Notes under the pieces: generated by a model
What the model was told of the DNA's origin: nothing
The model's input: the letters and a program-made list of their open reading frames with translations, nothing else
The model's database searches: none
Shown: positions 41,085-51,068 of the stretch, in pieces
How the letters are laid out: each line of letters opens with the position of its first letter
Position numbering within the stretch: the first letter of the stretch is position 1
Source of the DNA: Chitinophagales bacterium
GTDB lineage: Bacteria > Bacteroidota > Bacteroidia > Chitinophagales > Chitinophagaceae
NCBI GenBank assembly: GCA_017303835.1
Contig: JAFLBI010000001.1
Coordinates: 186,001-250,000 of the forward strand
Length of the DNA stretch: 64,000 bases
Reading direction: 5' to 3'
Made by a program: the position numbers and the translations under genes

Positions 41085-43052
41085 TCAACGTCTTTGAAAT
41101 TCTGGTGATCCAATGATAATACCCGCTACCTGTGCAAGTGTGCTGTTATTGCCAGGCACAAACGACATCGTAAAGGCTTTGCCGCTTTTGCTCATAGCCG
41201 CGCGTTCATTTTGATTGTTTTTTCTTCTGCGATTGCGATTCATCATTTGCACTTCTTCATCATCATCTGTTGTAGTATTGGCTGATGCAGCCTGATTGAT
41301 TTTCTCAGCAGCATTCGCATCATTCACCAATGCTTTCAATCGCTTATTGTTTTCTTCCAAAGGACGTTCAGGTAAAAATAGTTTGCTATACACGTCTAAT
41401 GCTTCATCAGCACTTTCCGGTTCTCTGTGTTGATTTAGTGCAGGTAAGTCAACTTTCACGCCCGGTATTTTTCCGCCAGCAAACGCAAGTCCAAAATTCA
41501 TTCTGTTTAGGAGTGACCCCGTATTGATCCAGAAAGCCGATTTATCCGGAAATCCGGTAGGGGCCTGATAGTAATAAAATCTTTGTCCCATTCTTGTACA
41601 CCATTGAAACAATTGGAATGGTTGTTGAATCTCAGCATTCGTTGCTCTCACGGCGCTAATGGCCAATTCAAATGGTGATTTGATTTTTTCTCTGAGATTA
41701 GCCTTATCCCAAAACTCATCACTACTCACCATGGCAATCATTGTTTCACGGATATTGCCATTGCTCTGCAAAAAGGCTTTCGACATTTTGTTGACGAGTG
41801 ATGGTGGTGGTGTGTCGCGTACAAAACGAATAGCTAGTTTTTTACAAATAAAATTGGCAGTTGATGGATGGCTTGCCAGCATGCGAATGACATCAACTCC
41901 TTCCTGATAGCCTGCTTTTCCATCAAATGATTTACCTAAGATTGTTTTGGTGCCTTCATCGTGTTTATCTGCACGAAAGAGAAAATCACCCTCGCGTACA
42001 AAGCCTCTTTTGCTGAGATTATCCCAGCCAACACGTTCTACCAGTCTTTTAATGGCACCTGCGCCCCCCTCGTCCCGCAAGGGGTAGATTGTCCAACCCG
42101 TTAAAGCACGTGCTACTTCGGTTACATCTTTTTGTTGATAACCGCCATCAACACCCAATGTATGTAGCTCCATGATTTCACGTGCATAGTTTTCGTTTAA
42201 ACCTTCTGCCTTTCTTCTTTGCATGGCAATTTGCGCGGCAGGATTACCCATACGCGCTGAATCTTCCAAGGCCTTATCAATGGCAGCTTGTCTGCGTAAA
42301 AATGCGGGGTTGCGCTGTTGTTGTTTGTTTTGTGCGTTATCATTACTTACGCTACTAGCATTGTCAAGGTACTCCAGCATTGCAGGATGTTTGGCCGTAG
42401 CTAAAAGCATATCCGCAAACTGACCTGTTACAAAAGGTCTGATGGCATCTCTTTCATAGGTAAGTACAAACTGTTGCGATTGGTTTTTGGTAAGCGACAC
42501 ATTGAAATGATTGAACCAGAAATCAGTCAATACCTCTTTCAATTGATTATTACTGTATGCTGCGCGAATAACTTTTTGGTTGATGAGTTGTCGGTGTAAT
42601 TCAATCATTGGCTGATAACCCTTTTCTTGCATGAACTGTCTCAGCTCAGGTCTGAGCATCGCTTTTCCCAGGTCCTGGAGACTATCTCTGCTGATTACGC
42701 CGGCGCGAATGGCTGCTTGTACTACTTGATTGGGTTGTAAAAATGTATTGACAATGGTTTCATTAGAATAATTTAAAGCAGGATTGCTGCTTAATTTATC
42801 TGTAAGCATCGGGTCAGCAGCATCGCTGTTCAATTGTGCTTCAAACCAGGCTTCCAGTCCATTTTCAGCAACCTGCTGTATTTGTCCCGGTGTTGCACCA
42901 AAGGAAAACCTGCTTAATAGGTGTGCTGCAGCCTGTTCTTTCGTGAGCCCATGTTTTTTATAAGGCATTTTCCATTTTGCTGCTGGTGGCTTAATTGGTT
43001 CAATCCAAGCAGTGGCGGCCAGCAAAAGGACAATCAGAATAGTGGGTTTCAT
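41085..43052 (-). CDS. DUF1800 family protein
   Basis: A 655-residue exported protein with a signal peptide (residues 1-17). The family marks are AHLLSRFSFGATPGQI near the N-terminus, ELHRQLINQKVIRAAYSNNQLKEVLTDFWFNHFNV (landmark near residue 148), NENYAREIMELHTLGVDGGY and KTILG. A basic segment with MMNRNRRRKNNQ sits near the C-terminus. It is paired with a DUF1501 gene, as in many Bacteroidota and Planctomycetes. The pair's role is unknown, but it is generally linked to the periplasm. Confidence 0.85.
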   Translation of the reverse strand: MKPTILIVLLLAATAWIEPIKPPAAKWKMPYKKHGLTKEQAAAHLLSRFSFGATPGQIQQVAENGLEAWFEAQLNSDAADPMLTDKLSSNPALNYSNETIVNTFLQPNQVVQAAIRAGVISRDSLQDLGKAMLRPELRQFMQEKGYQPMIELHRQLINQKVIRAAYSNNQLKEVLTDFWFNHFNVSLTKNQSQQFVLTYERDAIRPFVTGQFADMLLATAKHPAMLEYLDNASSVSNDNAQNKQQQRNPAFLRRQAAIDKALEDSARMGNPAAQIAMQRRKAEGLNENYAREIMELHTLGVDGGYQQKDVTEVARALTGWTIYPLRDEGGAGAIKRLVERVGWDNLSKRGFVREGDFLFRADKHDEGTKTILGKSFDGKAGYQEGVDVIRMLASHPSTANFICKKLAIRFVRDTPPPSLVNKMSKAFLQSNGNIRETMIAMVSSDEFWDKANLREKIKSPFELAISAVRATNAEIQQPFQLFQWCTRMGQRFYYYQAPTGFPDKSAFWINTGSLLNRMNFGLAFAGGKIPGVKVDLPALNQHREPESADEALDVYSKLFLPERPLEENNKRLKALVNDANAAEKINQAASANTTTDDDEEVQMMNRNRRRKNNQNERAAMSKSGKAFTMSFVPGNNSTLAQVAGIIIGSPEFQRR

Positions 43053-43166
43053 CTCTTTGGGTTGTGCGGATTTAGATGGGTTAAAGAGCCAAAGGTTTAT
43101 TTAAGGTATAAAATAAAGTGTACCCAGTTTTACAAGCATACATGCAGGATGTAATAATTTCAGCTT

Positions 43167-44033
43167 ATGAAAAGTGTACACTTGGTTCTAGGTAGCGGTG
43201 GTGCAAGAGGAATGGCGCATATTGGTGTGATTGACCAATTGCTGGAGGAAGGGTATACTATTGCATCGGTTACCGGTTGTTCCATGGGTGCTGTAGTAGG
43301 CGGCATTTATGCTGCCGGCTATCTGGATGCATATCGGGAATGGCTGCTGACGCTAAATAAAACCAATGTATTCAATCTCTTTGATTTTACTTTTACTACA
43401 CAGGGTTTCGTAAAGGGCGATAAAGTATTTCAAAAAATACAGCAGATAACAGGGCATCATGAGATTGAGGATTTGGCTATTCCTTTTACGGCTGTTGCTG
43501 CCGATTTATTACATAAAAAAGAGGTACACTTTACAAAAGGTAATTTGTTCAAGGCCTTAAGGGCATCTATTGCAATACCTGGTGTGTTTACACCAGTAGT
43601 AGAAGAGCATAGTGTACTGGTTGACGGAAGTGTATTGAATCCATTGCCCATTAATCTAGTTCAGAAAAAGGAAGGTGAATTAGTATTTGCTGTAAACTTA
43701 AATGGACCTTATTTGCCTACACCGGCAAAAAAAGAAAAACCCATTGCAAAGGAAAGTAATGATGTTTGGAAATGGCTGAATAAACTGCCTTTGCCTTCAT
43801 GGAATAATACTTTGAGTCAACCCAAACAAACAAAATTCTCCTTGTTCGATTTGGTGAATACCTCTTACGATTTTACACAGGACAGATTGGTTGAGATGAT
43901 GATTGATGTGTATCGTCCGGATCTGGTGGTTGAAATACCAAGAAATGCCTGCGGTGTGTTTGAATTCTATCGAGCCAAAGAATTAATTGATCTGGGCCGT
44001 GCCCAATACATTAAAGCTGCAAAGCATGGATAA
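43167..44033 (+). CDS. Patatin-like phospholipase family protein
   Basis: A 288-residue lipid hydrolase. The oxyanion loop is GSGGARG (residues 9-15), the nucleophile Ser39 lies in GCSMG, and the dyad Asp153 in VDGSVLNP. The size is that of short bacterial patatins, with no signal peptide, so it acts in the cytosol or at the inner membrane face. It overlaps the aminotransferase gene by eight bases. Lipid substrate unknown. Confidence 0.9.
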   Translation: MKSVHLVLGSGGARGMAHIGVIDQLLEEGYTIASVTGCSMGAVVGGIYAAGYLDAYREWLLTLNKTNVFNLFDFTFTTQGFVKGDKVFQKIQQITGHHEIEDLAIPFTAVAADLLHKKEVHFTKGNLFKALRASIAIPGVFTPVVEEHSVLVDGSVLNPLPINLVQKKEGELVFAVNLNGPYLPTPAKKEKPIAKESNDVWKWLNKLPLPSWNNTLSQPKQTKFSLFDLVNTSYDFTQDRLVEMMIDVYRPDLVVEIPRNACGVFEFYRAKELIDLGRAQYIKAAKHG

Positions 44034-44871
44034 GTTGATTGCATGGATGAATGGGGTTTATCTGCCATTGGATGAGCTGAAGCTAGGGTATCATGATCTT
44101 GGTTTACTACGTGGCTATGCTGTATTTGATTTTATGCGCACAAAAAATCACGTGCCTGTTTTTTTGGAAGATTATCTGCATCGTTTCAGGGCATCAGCAG
44201 AAGCTTTACGTTTAGAGATACCTATTTCAGATGCAGGCTTACGCAATGTTGTTCAAAAGTTGGTGTCATTGCAGCCACAGGATGAAATGGGTATTCGTTT
44301 CCTGCTAACAGGCGGTTATAGTGATGACGCCTACACAGTACAGTCGCCCAATTTCATGATAACACCTGTACAGATTAAGCCTGTACCGAATACACTGCCC
44401 AATCCTGTTAAGATAATTACCTATCAGTATGAGCGACAATTACCTGAAGTGAAGTCTATCCATTATACAATGGGTATTCTTTTGCAGGAGCAGGTAAAAG
44501 CAGCTGGAGCATTTGATGTACTCTATTATAGTGAACAAGGCATAACTGAGTTTCCTCGATCCAATATATTTATAGTAACTAAGCAAGGTGAGCTGTGTAC
44601 ACCAGCACATGCAGTACTAAAAGGTGTTACCAGAAAGCGCGTGATACAGTTAGCTGGTGAACTGCTGCCTGTTCAAGAAAAAAATATTTCCTTGCAAGAA
44701 TTGTATGATGCTGCCGAAATTTTTATCACCAGTACTACCAAAAAAATAATTCCAGTTACACAAGTAAATGATCATATCATTGGTGCTGGAAAGCCCGGCC
44801 CTGTTGCGTTACAGCTCTTTACACTTTTATCTGCTGCTGAGGAAGATTATGTACAGCAATTCCGTTGGTAG
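44026..44871 (+). CDS. Class IV aminotransferase (BCAT / D-amino-acid / aminodeoxychorismate lyase family)
   Basis: About 281 residues of the fold-type IV PLP family. The N-terminal WMNGVYLPLDELKLGYHDLGLLRGYAVFD (landmark) and the C-terminal ITEFPRSNIFIV and ITSTTKKIIPV match the branched-chain/D-alanine aminotransferase group. The ATG at 44026 is preferred over one at 43987 that lies inside the patatin gene. Substrate not determinable. It forms a two-gene unit with the patatin gene. Confidence 0.85.
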   Translation: MDKLIAWMNGVYLPLDELKLGYHDLGLLRGYAVFDFMRTKNHVPVFLEDYLHRFRASAEALRLEIPISDAGLRNVVQKLVSLQPQDEMGIRFLLTGGYSDDAYTVQSPNFMITPVQIKPVPNTLPNPVKIITYQYERQLPEVKSIHYTMGILLQEQVKAAGAFDVLYYSEQGITEFPRSNIFIVTKQGELCTPAHAVLKGVTRKRVIQLAGELLPVQEKNISLQELYDAAEIFITSTTKKIIPVTQVNDHIIGAGKPGPVALQLFTLLSAAEEDYVQQFRW

Positions 44872-44978
44872 TCCTTTTTGAGTTTTTTAACACCTGTGCG
44901 TTAAACGTTTTGTTGTCATCAGGCATCTTAAGTACAAATCTTTCCTGAATGCAACAATGCTACCCTAAATTATCGCAC

Positions 44979-45857
44979 ATGAAAAGCAAGCAAACACTCC
45001 GTGGCATCGCCTTAATGGCATTCGCCTTCACCCTTTTTCTCGCAGCATGTAATAAAAATACATCGCTGGAGAATGCAAAAGGTCAGCAGCAATTTTCTGT
45101 TTTCTTAACAGATGGTCCTGGACTCTTTGATAATGTATTCATTGACATCCAGGCAGTGAAAGTAGTGGTAGATACCAGCAAGGATACGCGTAAGCACGAT
45201 CGTTGCGATTGGGATTCTATCGGAAAGAACGATCGCCGTAAACCAGATTCTGCCGCGCTTGTATGGCAAAGTCTCAGCATCACACCAGGTGTGTATGATG
45301 TGTTGAAATTGCGTAACGGTTTGGATACCTTACTGGCAACAGCGAGTATCCCAGCAGGAACTGTTCGCCTGATTAAAATTGAACTGGGTACCAACAATTC
45401 ATTGGTAAAAGACAGTGTTACCTATCCATTGAATTTCTTCCCCGGCGCGCCCAACTTTATTCTGATCAAATTGCGTGGTGGAGAGCCTGAGCAATTATCA
45501 GCAGGTAGCAGCCGTCTGTGGTTGGACTTTGATGTAGGTAAGTCAATCATCCGAATGGTCAATGGTCAGTTCTACTTGAAGCCTTTCTTAAGTCAGTTTG
45601 TTCCTTCAAAATATGCAGGCGTTAAAGGGAAGGTTGAGCCATCTGATGCAAAAGCGATTGTAAGTGTTTACAACAGCACAGATACTGCGTATGCAATTCC
45701 GAACAGAGATGGTTATTTCAAAGTTCGTGGCTTGAAAGATGGAACCTATACCGTATTTGTGAATGGTTCTAATGGTTATGGAGATACAACAATCACCAAT
45801 GTGGTGGTGGCCAGACCAGCTGAAACCAATTTGGGAACCATTACCCTAAAAAAATAA
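44979..45857 (+). CDS. DUF4382 lipoprotein with C-terminal carboxypeptidase-like domain
   Basis: A 292-residue lipoprotein: signal and lipobox FLAAC (Cys21), then a DUF4382 beta-sandwich (FSVFLTDGPGLFDNVFIDIQAVKV) and a C-terminal domain of about 65 residues (GVKGKVEPSDAKAIVSVYN...DGYFKVRGLKDGTYTVFV) of the carboxypeptidase-D regulatory type. The ATG at 44979 begins the signal. It probably decorates the cell surface; a substrate-binding role is typical for the family but unproven here. Confidence 0.82.
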   Translation: MKSKQTLRGIALMAFAFTLFLAACNKNTSLENAKGQQQFSVFLTDGPGLFDNVFIDIQAVKVVVDTSKDTRKHDRCDWDSIGKNDRRKPDSAALVWQSLSITPGVYDVLKLRNGLDTLLATASIPAGTVRLIKIELGTNNSLVKDSVTYPLNFFPGAPNFILIKLRGGEPEQLSAGSSRLWLDFDVGKSIIRMVNGQFYLKPFLSQFVPSKYAGVKGKVEPSDAKAIVSVYNSTDTAYAIPNRDGYFKVRGLKDGTYTVFVNGSNGYGDTTITNVVVARPAETNLGTITLKK

Positions 45858-45879
45858 TGTGAGGTTTGGTGAAGTGCAT

Positions 45880-45908
45880 AGCTGTCCCGGTAACGGGGCA
45901 GCTTTTTT
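45880..45908 (+). terminator. Terminator of the DUF4382 gene
   Basis: The stem AGCTGTCCCG / CGGGGCAGCT (one G-T pair) with a GTAA loop is followed by TTTTTT, 22 bases past the stop codon. Confidence 0.9.
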
Positions 45909-45934
45909 ATGCTGCTATACGTGCAGCTTACGGT

Positions 45935-45942
45935 TATATTTG
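45935..45942 (+). promoter_or_regulatory. Promoter -7 box of the MurC-like gene
   Basis: TATATTTG (TAnnTTTG) lies 16 bases before the ATG at 45959. The expected -33 TTTG is poorly conserved. Confidence 0.45.
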
Positions 45943-45958
45943 CTAAAAGCCATTTGAG

Positions 45959-47332
45959 ATGCAATTACAGCAGATTCAGCATATCTTTTTTATTGGGGTA
46001 GCAGGTACCGGTATGAGTGCCCTTGCGCAATTTCTTGCCGGAAGTGGAAAATCTGTGTCTGGTAGTGATCGATATTTCAAACCTGATGTAATCAATGATA
46101 CCAGAACAAAGTTGGAGGCTGCAGGCATACAGTGTTATGAACAAGATGGTTCGGGCATTGATGCACTTACGCAATTAGTGGTTGTGTCAACAGCCGTAGA
46201 AGATTCTGTGCCTGAAGTGCAAAAGGCCAAGCAGTTAAATATTCCTATCATTAAACGATCAGCCTTGCTTGCGCTGATTGCAAAAGAAAACAAAACCATC
46301 GCTGTTGGTGGAACCAGTGGTAAGAGCACCACTACTGCCATGCTATTTGCTATTATGCAGGAAGCAGGTTACGATCCCGGTATTATTAGTGGCGCAGGTC
46401 TAGTGAGTTTAATACAACAAGGGCTAATTGGTAATGCATGGGTAGGGAAGTCGGGCTGGTTAGTAATTGAAGCAGATGAAAGTGATGGTTCTATTGTGCA
46501 ATATGAGCCTTATGCCGGCTTGCTGTTGAATATTGATAAAGACCATCAGGAGATTGATCAGCTAAAAGAGATTTTCGGTGTGTTTCAACAACATGCTCAA
46601 TCAATTTTCTCGGTAAACAGATCGCATCCTCTTGCTGCTGATTTCTCTGTGAATCAGGCATACGATTTTGCACTAGATCCTGTTAAGCAGGCCGGTTTCA
46701 CTGCAAGTGATTTTCAACAAGAAGGCCTCACAATTCAGTTTACCATCAACGGTGTGTCTTTTAGTTTGCAAACAGTAGGCAAACACAATATGGAAAATGC
46801 TTTGGCTGCAGCAGCCATGGCTGCGAATATTGGTATTCCTTTGGAGACAGCTGCAAAGGCATTAAGCAAGTATATTGGTATTTATCGTCGTCATCAATTG
46901 CTGGCAGAAAAAAATGGCGTATGGGTAATTGATGATTATGCACACAATCCGGCAAAATGTGCAGCCTCAATTCAGGCTTGCCAAGCCATTGCGCCAAAAG
47001 TGATTGCATGGTTTCAGCCCCATGGTTATGGACCTACACGTTTTCTGCGACATGATTTTGTTCAGGAGATAGCTGCTGTACTGAGGCCAGAAGATGAAAT
47101 ATGGATGAGCGAGATATTCTATGCAGGTGGAACCGCTGTAAAAGACATTTCTGCCGGCGATCTAATTAATGATATTCAACAATTGGGTAAGCAGGCATAC
47201 TTTGTTCCTGATCGGGCAGATTTGCTGCAAGCAATTAGGCCTCATTTGCAGGCAGCGGCAGTGATTTTATTGATGGGAGCCCGTGATCCATCATTGGAAG
47301 ATTTTGCACAGGAATTGGCATCATCCTTGTAA
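45959..47332 (+). CDS. Mur ligase family protein (MurC-like)
   Basis: A 457-residue Mur ligase. It has a UDP-binding start (HIFFIGVAGTGMSALAQFL), P-loop GGTSGKS (residues 117-123), the family block VIEADESDGS, the C-terminal-domain marks NMENALAAAAMA and IDDYAHNPAKCAASI, and a terminal nucleotide-binding region. It is closest to UDP-MurNAc-L-Ala ligases (MurC), but the MurC QPHR-Y-T-R motif is replaced by QPHGYGPTRF. It may be a dedicated muropeptide ligase rather than the main MurC. No division cluster is nearby. Confidence 0.75.
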   Translation: MQLQQIQHIFFIGVAGTGMSALAQFLAGSGKSVSGSDRYFKPDVINDTRTKLEAAGIQCYEQDGSGIDALTQLVVVSTAVEDSVPEVQKAKQLNIPIIKRSALLALIAKENKTIAVGGTSGKSTTTAMLFAIMQEAGYDPGIISGAGLVSLIQQGLIGNAWVGKSGWLVIEADESDGSIVQYEPYAGLLLNIDKDHQEIDQLKEIFGVFQQHAQSIFSVNRSHPLAADFSVNQAYDFALDPVKQAGFTASDFQQEGLTIQFTINGVSFSLQTVGKHNMENALAAAAMAANIGIPLETAAKALSKYIGIYRRHQLLAEKNGVWVIDDYAHNPAKCAASIQACQAIAPKVIAWFQPHGYGPTRFLRHDFVQEIAAVLRPEDEIWMSEIFYAGGTAVKDISAGDLINDIQQLGKQAYFVPDRADLLQAIRPHLQAAAVILLMGARDPSLEDFAQELASSL

Positions 47333-47346
47333 CTTAACCATCTTTG

Positions 47347-49176
47347 ATGAAGCAACTGCTGACCATAGGATTTGTCTTTTTGTCGGTCTGCATCTACGCG
47401 CAGTTCGATTCGTCCTATATCCATAAAGCAGATACATTTTTTCTGGTCAAAAAGCCAGGCATTATTGGTAAACTGGCTCAGAATATTAGTCGGTCTAATC
47501 TGGAAGCACCTGCGCCTGCCATCAAGAACGATGAGGTCTTTGCTGCGTTTAAGGGCAAGCAAGTAAGAAATATTCAAATTATTCAGCTTGGTTTGGGCGG
47601 AAATGTCAATGCGCCACAGGAAGTTGAATTAAATGCCTTGAATAAGCTAGCGGATCGTGTTCATGCTACAACCCGCGCAGCAGTTGTGCGTAAGAATTTA
47701 TTTTTCACAGAGGGAGATACCATTCGTCCTGATCTGATGGCAGATAATGAAAGACATCTGCGTGAACAGCCCTTTGTGCAAGATGCATTATTGAAACTGA
47801 GTATCGTGCCGGGTATGCCGGAGTATGTAGACGTACTGGTCATTGTAAAAGATGTGTTTTCACTTGGAGTGAGTGCCAATATCGGTAGCCCCGAAGATGG
47901 TGAACTCGTTATTACAGAAGAGAATCTTTTTGGTAGCGGCGATCAATTATCGATACGAACTTTATATGAAGCGAAGCGTGCAGACACATGGGGCTTTGGT
48001 GGATCTTACACCAAAAGAAATATCGCGGGCAGCTTTACTGATTTCTCGATTGGCTTTCAGACGTATCGCCCGGCTTTTAATACAGGCAAGCGTAATGAAG
48101 ATTACAGATTTATCCGCTTATCCAAGTCGCTTGTGAACCCATACATGACTTTTACCTATGCATTAGAAGTGGGCAAGCAGCAGACCAATAATATGTATCT
48201 ATCCGATTCGGCATATTTTGCTGATGCAAGATATGATGCCAACGTTGTGGATGCATGGGCTGGTTATAACCTGGGAACAAAAAATTATTTTAAGAAAAAT
48301 AGTGGTAGCCGTTTCAGGCATTTTCTTGCTGCAAGAGGATTTTACAGACATTTTGTTCAGGTGCCAGATAAGTTTCAGAATATATACAATTATCAATATG
48401 CAGACTTACGCGGTGGTTTGGTAACTGTTTCTGCGTTTAGGCAAGACTTTTTCAAAGCGCGTTACGTGTATGGCTTTGGTAGAAACGAAGACGTTCCGGA
48501 AGGTGTGAATGTAGCCATTACGGGTGGTTATACCGATAAGGAGCAAAGATTAAGGGCCTACTTGGGGCTGGATTTTCAACGCTTTTATTTCAAGACGCGT
48601 GGCGATTATTTCAATTTCGCATTTCGCGCCAGCACCTATCTGCACAAAGCCGATCCTGAGGATGTTGCTGTGTTGGCAAGTCTGGATTATTTTTCCAAAT
48701 TGTATCAACGTGGTGGACGTTGGATGCAAAGAAATTTTCTGCACTTTAGTGCTGCGGGTCAGTATCGCACCTTACTCAATGAGCCTTTGTATATCAACAA
48801 TGTATTTGGTTTAGCTGAGTTTCGCAGGGGCGATATCCAGGCTGCAGCAAGACTAACAACAAGAGCCGAGTCTGTTTTTTATAACAGTTGGTCTTTCTAT
48901 GGTTTTCGTTTTGCACCTTTTGTATTTGGTGGTTTTTCCTTGTTGAAACCAATTGGTACAGGTTGGGGTAAGAGCGATGGCTTCACATCTATAGGCGGTG
49001 GGGTGAAATCTCGTAATGAAAATTTGGTCTTTGGTACCATGGAGCTGCGTATGTTTTATTTTCCCAGAGTTATCGGAGGTATGAACCGTTTCAGGATTGA
49101 TTTCAATACAGATCTCCGCTTCCGATTTATCAGTCAGTTCATTAAGCGCCCAGATTTCATGTCCGTTAATCAATAA
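47347..49176 (+). CDS. Outer-membrane beta-barrel protein with POTRA-like N-terminus (Omp85-like)
   Basis: A 609-residue exported protein with a signal peptide (FLSVCIYAQ). The N-terminal third (residues about 70-170) includes ADRVHATTRAAVVRKNLFFTEGDTIRPDL and a beta-alpha block like a POTRA repeat (LREQPFVQDALLKLSIVP, VDVLVIVKD). From about residue 175 the protein alternates amphipathic strands (GSPEDGELVITEENLFGSGDQL) to the end, as in BamA/TamA-type barrels. It starts right after the MurC-like gene. The family is likely, but its partner and cargo are not known. An ATG at 47347 follows a TTG at 47344. Confidence 0.7.
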   Translation: MKQLLTIGFVFLSVCIYAQFDSSYIHKADTFFLVKKPGIIGKLAQNISRSNLEAPAPAIKNDEVFAAFKGKQVRNIQIIQLGLGGNVNAPQEVELNALNKLADRVHATTRAAVVRKNLFFTEGDTIRPDLMADNERHLREQPFVQDALLKLSIVPGMPEYVDVLVIVKDVFSLGVSANIGSPEDGELVITEENLFGSGDQLSIRTLYEAKRADTWGFGGSYTKRNIAGSFTDFSIGFQTYRPAFNTGKRNEDYRFIRLSKSLVNPYMTFTYALEVGKQQTNNMYLSDSAYFADARYDANVVDAWAGYNLGTKNYFKKNSGSRFRHFLAARGFYRHFVQVPDKFQNIYNYQYADLRGGLVTVSAFRQDFFKARYVYGFGRNEDVPEGVNVAITGGYTDKEQRLRAYLGLDFQRFYFKTRGDYFNFAFRASTYLHKADPEDVAVLASLDYFSKLYQRGGRWMQRNFLHFSAAGQYRTLLNEPLYINNVFGLAEFRRGDIQAAARLTTRAESVFYNSWSFYGFRFAPFVFGGFSLLKPIGTGWGKSDGFTSIGGGVKSRNENLVFGTMELRMFYFPRVIGGMNRFRIDFNTDLRFRFISQFIKRPDFMSVNQ

Positions 49177-49228
49177 TTGTTTTGTGCTTTTATTGAAAAA
49201 ACCAACATTTGGCTTACAATAATGCACC

Positions 49229-50455
49229 ATGACAGGAAAAAAGCAGGCCGCCCTGGGATTTATTTTCGTGACCTTACTGATTGATGTAACCGGCTTTGGA
49301 CTCATCATTCCTGTAATGCCAAAATTGATTGAAGAGCTTATTCATGGTAATGTGAGTGATGCATCTCGTTATGGTGGCTGGCTGGGTTTCGCCTATGCCA
49401 TCATGCAATTCATTTTTGCGCCAGTGATTGGTAACCTCAGTGATAAATATGGAAGGCGCTCGGTACTCTTGTTCTCCTTGTTTGGTTTTGGTATTGATTA
49501 TATTCTCTTATCCTTTGCGCCAACTATTACTTGGTTGTTCATCGGAAGAATGATTGCAGGTATTACAGGCGCAAGTTTTACAACTGCTACCGCTTATATC
49601 GCAGACATCAGTTCTCCTGAAGACCGGGCAAAGAATTTTGGCATGGTAGGTGCTGCTTTTGGTGTGGGCTTTATCATTGGTCCGGTTCTGGGTGGTTTTC
49701 TGGGCCAAATTGGTACACGTGTTCCATTTTATGTATCTGCTGTACTCTGCTTACTGAACTGGTTGTACGGTTATTTCATTCTGCCTGAGTCGCTTCCTAA
49801 AGAAAAAAGAAGACCATTTGAATGGAGGCGTGCTAATCCGCTGGGCTCATTGTTGTTGTTGCGTAGATATAGTGGCGTAAGTGCTTTGGTTGGTTCGTTG
49901 GTGTTGATTTATATCGCAGCACATGCTGTACAAAGTACCTGGAGTTTCTTTACGATTGAGAAGTTTCATTGGTCAGAGAAACTGATTGGTTTATCGCTAG
50001 GCTTGGTAGGTGTTTTGGTGGGAGCTGTGCAAGGCGGATTGATTAGATATGTAAACCCTAGATTGGGAAATGAACGCAGTGTCTATATTGGGCTGCTATT
50101 GTACGCACTTGGAATGTTATTGTTTGGTCTTGCTTCATCCAGTTGGATGTTATTTGTCTTCCTGGTACCTTATTGTCTTGGTGGTATTGCGGGTCCTGCA
50201 TTACAGGCCATTATTACCGGACATGTACCGCAAAATGAACAGGGAGAATTGCAAGGTGCATTAACCAGCTTGATGAGTGCTACGTCCATTATCGGGCCTC
50301 CACTCATGACCAATCTTTTCGCCTTCTTTACCAGTACAGCAGCCCCTGTCTATTTTCCTGGAGCACCTTTTATACTAGGTGCAGTGCTTATGCTCGCTAG
50401 TGCAGTTATTGCATATTTCGCCTTAGTGCATGAGAAAGAACTAGGCAAGGCCTGA
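49229..50455 (+). CDS. MFS transporter, TetA (tetracycline exporter) family
   Basis: A 408-residue, 12-TM transporter. Marks of the DHA1/TetA group are [13 protein letters not shown] at the start of TM1, the A-motif [10 protein letters not shown], and GPVLGGFLG in motif C. Many environmental members do not confer tetracycline resistance; the substrate cannot be set from sequence. It is separated from the Omp85-like gene by 52 bases and is on the same strand. Confidence 0.88.
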   Translation: MTGKKQAALGFIFVTLLIDVTGFGLIIPVMPKLIEELIHGNVSDASRYGGWLGFAYAIMQFIFAPVIGNLSDKYGRRSVLLFSLFGFGIDYILLSFAPTITWLFIGRMIAGITGASFTTATAYIADISSPEDRAKNFGMVGAAFGVGFIIGPVLGGFLGQIGTRVPFYVSAVLCLLNWLYGYFILPESLPKEKRRPFEWRRANPLGSLLLLRRYSGVSALVGSLVLIYIAAHAVQSTWSFFTIEKFHWSEKLIGLSLGLVGVLVGAVQGGLIRYVNPRLGNERSVYIGLLLYALGMLLFGLASSSWMLFVFLVPYCLGGIAGPALQAIITGHVPQNEQGELQGALTSLMSATSIIGPPLMTNLFAFFTSTAAPVYFPGAPFILGAVLMLASAVIAYFALVHEKELGKA

Positions 50456-50510
50456 TAATTGTCATTGCAGGTAAGGCTCAAATGCTGTTGCTTAGTAGAA
50501 AACCTGAGCT

Positions 50511-50987
50511 ATGAAAGCAGTACGACAGCTTGCCACTACCATTCAGTTATTGATTGGTGCTTTTGGCCTATATACAGGCTTTTTACTAATCAGCGATCCT
50601 ACGGGAAGAAGATTGGATTTGTCCACTTCCTGGTTACAGCATACACCATTTTCAGATTATCAGCTACCCGGCTGGATTTTTTCAATTGGTATTGGTTTGC
50701 TGAGTTTGGCAGCGGCTGTGTTCACTGCTTATAAGCAGCAGGGATATCGCAGCATGATGCTGATAGACGCCTGTCTGGTTGTTTTATTGAATATGGCTGC
50801 ATTTTGGGTTTTGTCTGAACAGTTTGGTTGGCAATGGGTGGTGATTTTTCTCTCCGTTGTTTTATGCTTACTGGCATATGTACTGAATCGCCCAGCGCCA
50901 ATGCCTGCAGGGCAGAAGCTTGCTGCTAGCTCTGTAAAATCAGGGAAAACGCACCATTTTCATAAACACCGGAAGCGGGGTCATTAA
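50511..50987 (+). CDS. Hypothetical four-TM membrane protein
   Basis: A 158-residue protein with four hydrophobic segments (about 8-28, 55-75, 85-103 and 110-130) and a basic, His-rich tail (TH-HFHKHRKRGH). No family is recognised. It stands between the MFS gene and the polysaccharide operon. Confidence 0.65.
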   Translation: MKAVRQLATTIQLLIGAFGLYTGFLLISDPTGRRLDLSTSWLQHTPFSDYQLPGWIFSIGIGLLSLAAAVFTAYKQQGYRSMMLIDACLVVLLNMAAFWVLSEQFGWQWVVIFLSVVLCLLAYVLNRPAPMPAGQKLAASSVKSGKTHHFHKHRKRGH

Positions 50988-51068
50988 GCCCATATTTACA
51001 GACTTGAAGTGCTGTTAATCAGGCAATTTTTGCGCCTGAAAAACGTTTTGTACAAGTAAATCAAGATT

